Source of the DNA: Hemicentrotus pulcherrimus
Lineage: Eukaryota; Echinodermata; Echinoidea; Camarodonta; Strongylocentrotidae
Assembly (NCBI GenBank): GCA_003118195.1
Contig: BEXV01002502.1
Location: forward strand, 50,295-64,678
Length of the DNA stretch: 14,384 nt
Direction of reading: 5' to 3'
In this document: in pieces, positions 13,201 to 14,384 of the stretch
Layout of the letters: every line of letters begins with the position of its first letter
Position numbering within the stretch: position 1 is the stretch's first letter
Notes under the pieces: generated by a model
What the model saw: only the letters and a program-made list of their open reading frames with translations
The model's database searches: none
Told to the model about the DNA's origin: nothing
Translations under genes and position numbers: made by a program

Positions 13201-14373
13201 CTCTATACCATAACACTATACCATGGATGACGTCATAGATAAGATAGATAGGCATTGTGACATCACATCATGTTCAGTCAAAAGTAATGCGCGTCTTATC
13301 AAATGTGCGTTAATATAATTGTGCCCAGGTTAAATTGACAAATTCAAACTTTTCAAATACCTGGCCCAATGTGGGTGACATAAGAATAAAGTTAAAAACC
13401 ATATGCCGGCCATTCATTAAGTCAAACTTTCGGATCGTAACGAAGTTATATAAAACAAATATACCAAGCATTTAGTTTGAAAAATATAAAGCAAATATAT
13501 CATGCTCTATTTCAAGCCACTAGTGAAATTATGGATTCCTCGGCGACAGAAATAGCACTATTTTCTGCCACCTCGATCCATAATTTTAACTAGAGCCTCT
13601 CAGTGCATGGTATATTTGATTACTATCTTTATACAACTTGATTAGAGTCAGGGCTAAATCGTTATAATAAAGAATACTTGAGATGCATCCTGTTTATCAT
13701 AATGTATATATGGGATCACTCAAAAGGATATATCAAGCAGATTGTATTAACAATGGATTATTATAATTAAATTTTGGCATAATGTACATTATAAGTAAAT
13801 AAAAAATAGATAAATGATAGATGAATAAATAGATAAATAAAAAGATGATTCAAGTTCAGTTCAGTCTTTATTTCATTCTCAATATTATAAAAAAACATAC
13901 CGTATTTGCCGGTGATAACGCCGCACCCTTGTATAGGCCGCACCCCCGATTTTGACCTTNGCCGCACCCCGACTTTTTGATTTTTTCTCTCCCAAAAATA
14001 CTGCGGCGTTTACACCGGAAAATACGGTACATAAAATATATACACAACAGAGTAATACCAATGGAAATCAATACAGAACAATTAGAACAAAAACAAAATA
14101 TGAGAATGAGAAAGTAAAATCAAATAAAAATCAGAAACCCTCTTTTTAATGCAGAGAGTGGCTGAATATTTGGTTGGTAGGAATCCATCAATCAGTCCTT
14201 GAGATAAGGTGATCACAAGTTATTTTTGCATACATAATGAGCCCTGTGACCTTTTACCTTTGACCTTTTTTTTGCAGGCCGCAAGGAGAGAGCTGGAGAG
14301 ACAGAGGCAGATGGAGATTGAGAGACAGAAGAGACAAGAACTGGAAGCCAAGAGGATCAAATCTCAGGAGGAG
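599..14373 (+). CDS. ITSN1: Intersectin gene, 5' part (EH1, linker, EH2, coiled-coil start); overview of the exon join
   Basis: Twelve proposed exons: 599-632 (tentative), 1703-1783, 4156-4219, 4528-4697, 5012-5161, 5421-5490, 9139-9312, 10043-10530, 11055-11152, 11714-11766, 12478-12589, 14278-14373. All junctions are GT/AG and the phases agree (1,1,2,1,1,2,2,1,0,2,0 for introns 1 to 11). The product reads EH domain, Gly/Met-rich linker, EH domain, Gly/Met-rich linker, then an E/R/K/Q-rich coiled coil. This is the N-terminal order of intersectin (vertebrate ITSN1/ITSN2, fly Dap160). Known family role: a cytosolic scaffold at clathrin-coated pits, whose EH domains bind NPF-motif partners such as epsin and whose coiled coil binds Eps15. 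Phrases such as GFITG, SGLPQ, DGKLD-LEFSIAM and SFED-KR-NFE-G match my memory of the vertebrate protein. Eps15 shares the EH domains but lacks this coiled-coil sequence. The gene is cut by the window end. The symbol is by family; many invertebrates have one intersectin gene, so 1 versus 2 may not apply. Confidence 0.93.
733..765. repeat. Perfect inverted repeat, 12-bp arms, 9-nt loop
   Basis: Left arm AATTGCTTTATT (733-744) is the exact reverse complement of AATAAAGCAATT (754-765). It is AT-rich and intronic, with no assigned function. Confidence 0.85.
945..971. repeat. Perfect inverted repeat, 12-bp arms, 3-nt loop
   Basis: AAAAAAGATTAA (945-956), loop CCA, then TTAATCTTTTTT (960-971). A transcript could fold into a tight hairpin; the run of T resembles a Pol III-like stop, but no small-RNA gene is apparent upstream. 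Confidence 0.85.
1481..1660. repeat. Polypyrimidine microsatellite tract, (CT)n / (TGTC)n, impure
   Basis: The tract is dominated by CTCTCT, TCTGTC and TGTGTCTC units and is strongly strand-asymmetric. It lies some 40 to 220 bp upstream of the EH1 acceptor. It is likely length-polymorphic. Confidence 0.85.
1703..1783 (+). CDS. ITSN1: Intersectin exon: EH domain 1, N-terminal part
   Basis: Together with the last base of the previous exon it encodes [16 protein letters not shown] followed by [12 protein letters not shown]. This is the first helix-loop-helix of EH domain 1; vertebrate ITSN1 has W-I-T-EERAKHDQQF and GFITG at the same place. The acceptor is AG at 1701-1702 and the donor is a near-consensus GTGAGT at 1784. 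Both flanking introns are phase 1 and the exon is 81 bp, so skipping it would keep the frame but destroy EH1. Identity rests on direct reading of the translation and is firm for an EH domain, very good for intersectin. Confidence 0.93.
1880..2029 (+). mobile_element. Fold-back (MITE-like) element, copy 1, internally deleted
   Basis: The left end (TTCAAGGTAT...AGACCAGTTATGG) and right end (TGGTCC...ATACCTTTAA) are imperfect inverted repeats of each other. It matches copy 2 (7207-7610) at both ends: GACCAGTTATGGTCAT on the left and CACATGATTG-TAATAAGAG with GCGTTTCCAA on the right. It lacks about 250 bp of copy 2's middle. It has no coding capacity. The TTAA-like ends suggest a TTAA-targeting DNA transposon such as piggyBac or Kolobok, which is inference. 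Confidence 0.75.
2239..2283. repeat. Imperfect 45-bp palindrome centred on ACCGGAATAATTATCCGGT
   Basis: The central 19 bases (2252-2270) are nearly self-complementary. The outer arms TCACGAGAT and CGAGAGTGA pair partly. It may be the core of a decayed transposon; no function is assigned. Confidence 0.65.
2921..3140. repeat. GA-rich (polypurine) microsatellite tracts
   Basis: GAGAGA and AAAGAGAAAG units at 2921-2974 and GAGAGAC/AGACAGAG units at about 3058-3135, separated by unique sequence. The coding strand is almost pure purine. The Leu/Ser/Phe-rich open frames on the opposite strand are artefacts of this composition. Confidence 0.85.
4156..4219 (+). CDS. ITSN1: Intersectin exon: EH domain 1, middle part
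   Basis: Encodes (G)[20 protein letters not shown] and the first two bases of the Trp codon. This is the second helix pair of EH1; vertebrate ITSN1 reads [22 protein letters not shown] here. The acceptor is TTTGTCCAG at 4155. The donor GTGAGT at 4220 is followed at once by a CT/CA microsatellite. The split Trp is the highly conserved residue in the NPF-binding pocket of EH domains. The intron enters in phase 1 and leaves in phase 2. Confidence 0.93.
4220..4527 (+). other. Intron 3 (phase 2), 308 bp, almost wholly microsatellite
   Basis: Starts with (CT)n followed directly by (CA)n at 4231-4267, then a second CT/CCTT tract to about 4348. A (GATT)n/(GACT)n stretch lies at about 4425-4457. The acceptor is GTGTGTTTACAG. 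The dinucleotide array begins about 11 bases from the donor. Confidence 0.85.
4231..4348. repeat. Compound (CT)n(CA)n ... (CT)n microsatellite
   Basis: About 11 CT units run straight into (CA)n, then a further block of about ten CT units and CCTT/CCCT variants. It is adjacent to a 5' splice site. Confidence 0.9.
4528..4697 (+). CDS. ITSN1: Intersectin exon: EH domain 1 EF-hand and following linker
   Basis: The first base completes Trp; then [37 protein letters not shown] and a short linker ending GFGVQPI plus one base. [12 protein letters not shown] is a canonical EF-hand loop (Asp1, Asn3, Asp5, Gly6, Asp9, Glu12), so calcium binding is predicted. LP-TLPASL matches the conserved end of EH1 in intersectins (human LPSALPPVMK). 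The first residue after Trp is Met, where vertebrate ITSN1 has Ala. The acceptor is TTTACAG and the donor GTGAGT at 4698. Confidence 0.95.
4698..5011 (+). other. Intron 4 (phase 1), 314 bp
   Basis: Unique-looking sequence with no repeat or exon recognised. The donor is GTGAGT. The acceptor has a good pyrimidine tract (TCTTTATCTTTTCTTCTCAG). Confidence 0.85.
5012..5161 (+). CDS. ITSN1: Intersectin exon: Gly/Met/Pro-rich linker after EH1
   Basis: Encodes [10 protein letters not shown], then a degenerate repeat of P-A/G-GGMPG type ([20 protein letters not shown]), then GAGMQPGG and [13 protein letters not shown]. It is low-complexity and presumably disordered, joining EH1 to EH2. Vertebrate ITSN1 has a Met/Gly/Pro-containing linker in the same place (GMGGIASMPP), but the reiterated GGMP unit here looks lineage-specific. 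The exon is 150 bp with phase 1 introns on both sides, so it could be a frame-neutral cassette. Shifted frames stay open here and are shadows. The donor is GTATGT at 5162. Confidence 0.88.
5421..5490 (+). CDS. ITSN1: Intersectin exon: linker between EH1 and EH2
   Basis: Encodes [20 protein letters not shown] and PE, plus two bases of an Arg codon completed at 9139. There is no domain; it is Ser/Gly/Gln-rich linker. The acceptor is TTTTTTCATAG and the donor a strong GAG|GTAAGA at 5491. The call depends on splice sites and phase: it enters in phase 1 from 5161 and leaves in phase 2 into 9139. Homology alone would not identify it. Confidence 0.75.
5645..5906 (+). repeat. Direct duplication, copy A (about 262 bp)
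   Basis: Matches 6074-6340 closely, including GATGTGTTAATATAAAACCT, TTTCTGTGCAGTTTTCAATT and GATTGATTTTATTTCTGTG. Copy B differs by scattered substitutions and about 5 bp of net insertion. No coding capacity. Confidence 0.92.
5908..5990. mobile_element. Partial palindromic repeat with CCGTA...GACGCAC arm
   Basis: TACCGTAAATCTCCGTGTAT (5908) leads into AAGACGCAC; the inverted partner GTGCGTCGTATACACAGG follows near 5968-5985, giving a fold-back of about 80 bp. The outer right terminus is missing. It resembles the complete element at 13898-14029 in its first bases. It lies between the two duplicated segments. Confidence 0.6.
6074..6340 (+). repeat. Direct duplication, copy B (about 267 bp)
   Basis: Second copy of 5645-5906, offset by 429 to 434 bp. 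It begins at an undetermined base (N at 6078). The end GCAAATCGTGTCT corresponds to GCAAAATCATGTCT in copy A. Confidence 0.92.
6578..6645 (+). mobile_element. Possible SINE 3' tail fragment
   Basis: ACGGTGCTTTATAAATGTAATAATAATATT resembles the tail of the repeat at 9340-9525 (GTGCTCTATATAAATATCC then ATT repeats). Only the tail is recognisable. Confidence 0.35.
7207..7610 (+). mobile_element. Fold-back (MITE-like) element, copy 2, near full length
   Basis: 404 bp. The left end is TTACAGCTAAAGACCAG and the right end is the inverse of TTAAAGGTAAAGACCAG, so the termini are inverted repeats with two mismatches in 17. It shares an internal segment (ACTGCAAGGTTCTGGAATCA, GTATATGGGACTA) with copy 3. 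It has no transposase frame and so is non-autonomous. A short open frame near 7380-7574 lies wholly within it and is spurious. Confidence 0.82.
9139..9312 (+). CDS. ITSN1: Intersectin exon: EH domain 2, N-terminal part
   Basis: The first base completes Arg; then [57 protein letters not shown] and two bases of Trp. It aligns with vertebrate ITSN1 EH2 ([34 protein letters not shown]). The acceptor is TTTTTATTTTTAG at 9137-9138. The donor GTTTGT at 9313 is weak. The exon ends inside the same Trp codon, at the same phase, as the EH1 exon ending at 4219. EH1 has an extra intron after its GFITG that EH2 lacks. Confidence 0.95.
9313..10042 (+). other. Intron 7 (phase 2), 730 bp
   Basis: Contains the SINE-like repeat at 9340-9525; the remainder shows nothing recognisable. 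The acceptor is TGCTTATTTTCAG. Confidence 0.85.
9340..9525 (+). mobile_element. SINE-like repeat fragment with (ATT)n tail
   Basis: CCACCCAGGTGTTAAATGGGTACC is followed by GGAGCGCCTTGAGC and a tail GTGCTCTATATAAATATCC with TTATTATTATTA. This combination resembles the 3' body and tail of dispersed SINEs I recall from marine invertebrate genomes. No tRNA A or B box was convincingly found, so it looks 5'-truncated. Family assignment is from memory only. Confidence 0.45.
10043..10530 (+). CDS. ITSN1: Intersectin exon: EH2 EF-hand, then Gly/Met/Pro-rich and Gln-rich linker
   Basis: The largest exon here (488 bp). It completes Trp, then reads [64 protein letters not shown] is a canonical EF-hand loop (Asp1, Asp3, Asp5, Gly6, Glu12). 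[11 protein letters not shown] corresponds to PPEYIPPSFRR of vertebrate ITSN1. There follows a low-complexity region of about 95 residues: a Pro/Ala stretch, Gly/Met-rich segments with seven consecutive Gly (GGT codons, 10359-10379), [13 protein letters not shown], then a Gln/Glu-rich end. Vertebrate ITSN1 is shorter here and lacks this Gly/Met block as far as I recall. Pro-rich and Gly-rich open frames on the minus strand are shadows. The acceptor is TTATTTTCAG and the donor CCAG|GTATTC at 10531. Confidence 0.95.
10359..10379 (+). repeat. (GGT)7 coding trinucleotide repeat (polyglycine)
   Basis: Seven identical GGT codons encode Gly7 in the linker after EH2. The pure codon run suggests recent slippage and likely length variation. 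Confidence 0.9.
10531..11054 (+). other. Intron 8 (phase 1), 524 bp
   Basis: No exon is seen. It holds an adjoining T-run and G-run (10747-10766) and a short TTGAA/CTGAA pentamer array (about 10961-10985). The acceptor is CTTTTTCATACCCACAG. Confidence 0.85.
11055..11152 (+). CDS. ITSN1: Intersectin exon: start of the coiled-coil (KLERQ-type) region
   Basis: With the preceding G it encodes [20 protein letters not shown] followed by [13 protein letters not shown]. Vertebrate ITSN1 has [34 protein letters not shown] at this place, a diagnostic match. It is the beginning of the long charged helix that in the family mediates oligomerisation and Eps15 binding. The acceptor is ACCCACAG at 11054. 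The donor is AAAAG|GTTAAT, a weak one, at 11153. It leaves in phase 0. Confidence 0.95.
11153..11713 (+). other. Intron 9 (phase 0), largely a transposon copy
   Basis: Of 561 bp, about 395 bp (11279-11673) are fold-back element copy 3. The element ends only 40 bp before the acceptor (TTTTTTGTTCTTATTTCAG). Confidence 0.85.
11279..11673 (-). mobile_element. Fold-back (MITE-like) element, copy 3, inverted
   Basis: Read on the minus strand it begins TTAAAGGTAAAGGCCAGTTC and TGGTCATGCGATTGCATTG, then follows copy 2 through ACTGCAAGGTTCTGGAATCA and GTATATGGGACTA. The other end (TTAAAGATAAGG at 11279) is more diverged. It is 395 bp against 404 bp for copy 2. The open frame at 11329-11523 lies in it and is spurious. 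Confidence 0.8.
11714..11766 (+). CDS. ITSN1: Intersectin exon: coiled coil
   Basis: Encodes [17 protein letters not shown] and two bases of Arg completed at 12478. It is a highly charged helix like the vertebrate [18 protein letters not shown] segment. The acceptor is CTTATTTCAG and the donor AAG|GTAAAT at 11767 (phase 2). It is short at 53 bp, too short to stand alone as an open frame, and is supported by phase and homology. Confidence 0.9.
12200..12223 (+). other. Possible in-frame microexon 1 (24 nt) made by the tandem repeat
   Basis: Bounded by TGATTGCAG before 12200 and CAG|GTTTGG after 12223. It would add eight residues (LEQDFIDR after the split Arg) without changing the frame. Extended without that donor it meets TGA at 12249. 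There is no evidence of use. Confidence 0.25.
12339..12362 (+). other. Possible in-frame microexon 2 (24 nt) made by the tandem repeat
   Basis: Same arrangement one repeat later: TGATCGCAG acceptor, AAAG|GTTTGG donor, residues LEQDFIER. Extended without the donor it meets TGA at 12388. The donor is slightly weaker than in copy 1. Confidence 0.2.
12478..12589 (+). CDS. ITSN1: Intersectin exon: coiled coil
   Basis: The first base completes Arg; then [37 protein letters not shown]. It corresponds to [25 protein letters not shown] in vertebrate ITSN1. The acceptor is TGATTACAG and the donor GAGAG|GTGAGT at 12590 (phase 0). The frame stays open upstream to an ATG at 12365 and downstream to about 12667, but both extensions are intron: the upstream part is tandem repeat unit 3 and the downstream part is a fold-back element arm. 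Confidence 0.93.
12611..12941. mobile_element. Fold-back element with about 32-bp terminal inverted repeats
   Basis: The left arm (12611-12642, CTTTCATCAGCTCAAGTTTG) and right arm (12909-12941, CAAACTCAAGTTGATGAAGA) are inverted with few mismatches. Inside, AGCGGGATATTTGG (12767-12780) is the exact reverse complement of 12819-12832. A segment at 12741-12784 is directly repeated in diverged form at 12860-12902. GGTCCTC occurs just outside the left arm (12604-12610) and near the right end (12949-12955), a possible but unproven target duplication. It starts only 21 bp after the donor of intron 11. Confidence 0.78.
13179..13235. repeat. Inverted repeat, 22-bp arms with 3 mismatches
   Basis: TGACATCATCTATGGTACAG (13179) pairs with CTATACCATGGATGACGTCA (ending 13235) over a 13-nt loop. 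The right arm contains TGACGTCA, a full CRE-type palindrome, probably by chance. Confidence 0.75.
13317..13372. repeat. Short inverted repeat (ATTGTGCCCAGGT / ACCTGGCCCAAT)
   Basis: The arms of about 12 to 13 bp differ by a one-base gap. It could be the core of another fold-back element. Confidence 0.55.
13436..13646. mobile_element. Long fold-back element
   Basis: The inner arms are 13526-13555 and 13558-13587 (AAATTATGGAT...CGACAGAAATAG against CTATTTTCTGCC...ATCCATAATTT), separated by only two bases. The outer arms continue in diverged form (CAAATATATCATGC against GCATGGTATATTTG; AAGTTATATAAA against TTTATACAACTT). The whole is a near-continuous 200-bp hairpin. Confidence 0.75.
13898..14029. 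mobile_element. Complete 132-bp palindromic repeat, TACCGTATTT...AAATACGGTA
   Basis: The 17-bp ends TACCGTATTTGCCGGTG and CACCGGAAAATACGGTA are inverted with one mismatch. The interior has repeated GCCGCACCC units and CTGCGGCGTT. ACAT sits on both sides of the ACCGT...ACGGT core, a possible 4-bp target duplication. CCGTATTTTCCGG...GCGCACC repeats of this look are widespread in animal genomes, as I recall. It contains the N at 13960. Confidence 0.78.
14247..14266 (-). promoter_or_regulatory. Three tandem AGGTCA-like half-sites with 1-bp spacing
   Basis: On the + strand: TGACCT-T-TTACCT-T-TGACCT. Read on the minus strand these are AGGTCA, AGGTAA and AGGTCA in DR1 spacing, as bound by RXR/HNF4-type nuclear receptors. 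They overlap the pyrimidine-rich part of the intron 11 acceptor, which may fully explain them. Confidence 0.25.
14278..14373 (+). CDS. ITSN1: Intersectin exon: coiled coil (gene continues past the window)
   Basis: Encodes [32 protein letters not shown] in phase 0. Vertebrate ITSN1 has [32 protein letters not shown] at this place, a strong match. The acceptor is TTTTTTTTGCAG at 14277. The donor GAG|GTTTGT at 14374 is weak but in phase; the window ends 10 bases later. The exon is 96 bp with phase 0 on both sides, so it is frame-neutral. Confidence 0.93.
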
Positions 14374-14384
14374 GTTTGTCATCT

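Larger units (their letters stand above)
12590..14277 (+). other. Intron 11 (phase 0), 1.7 kb, nest of fold-back elements
   Basis: Contains inverted-repeat structures at 12611-12941, 13179-13235, 13317-13372, 13436-13646 and 13898-14029, which are described separately. No exon is seen. The acceptor (CCTTTTTTTTGCAG) is preceded by three TGACCT-like hexamers. Confidence 0.85.

Noticed and set aside
13228..13235. TGACGTCA as a cAMP response element
   Set aside because: It lies in one arm of an inverted repeat deep in an intron, with no supporting context; an 8-mer can occur by chance.

Overview
This is animal genomic DNA: one intron-rich gene read on the + strand, covering the 5' portion of an intersectin (ITSN) gene. 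Intersectin is a scaffold protein of clathrin-mediated endocytosis. Short coding exons (53 to 488 bp) with GT/AG borders sit in long AT-rich introns full of microsatellites, fold-back (MITE-like) elements and a SINE-like repeat. That layout, the single-gene scale and the repeat style suggest a marine invertebrate deuterostome. A sea urchin or other echinoderm is my guess, not proven; amphioxus, a hemichordate or a lophotrochozoan are not excluded.

Layout: 1-565 is upstream sequence without a supported gene. A candidate first coding exon ends at 632. EH domain 1 is encoded by exons 1703-1783, 4156-4219 and 4528-4697. A Gly/Met/Pro-rich linker is encoded by 5012-5161 and 5421-5490. EH domain 2 is encoded by 9139-9312 and the first part of 10043-10530. 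The rest of 10043-10530 encodes a second Gly/Met/Pro-rich linker. The charged coiled-coil region begins at 11055-11152 and continues through 11714-11766, 12478-12589 and 14278-14373. The gene runs on past the window; the remaining coiled coil, the SH3 domains and any RhoGEF/PH/C2 module are not here. From 1703 on, the exons join into one open frame of about 518 residues with consistent intron phases. Both EH domains keep a canonical EF-hand calcium loop and the conserved Trp of the NPF-peptide pocket.

The introns hold most of the unusual material. One fold-back element family with TTAA-like ends occurs three times (1880-2029, 7207-7610 and, inverted, 11279-11673). A 262-bp segment is duplicated at 5645-5906 and 6074-6340 around part of another repeat. 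The intron at 12590-14277 contains five separate fold-back structures. The most interesting signal is an exact 139-bp tandem triplication (12073-12489) that copied a 3' splice site together with the first 12 bases of the downstream exon. It creates two decoy acceptors, each followed by a possible in-frame 24-nt microexon.

No bacterial-type system, CRISPR array, rRNA or tRNA gene was seen. No second protein-coding gene is supported on either strand.
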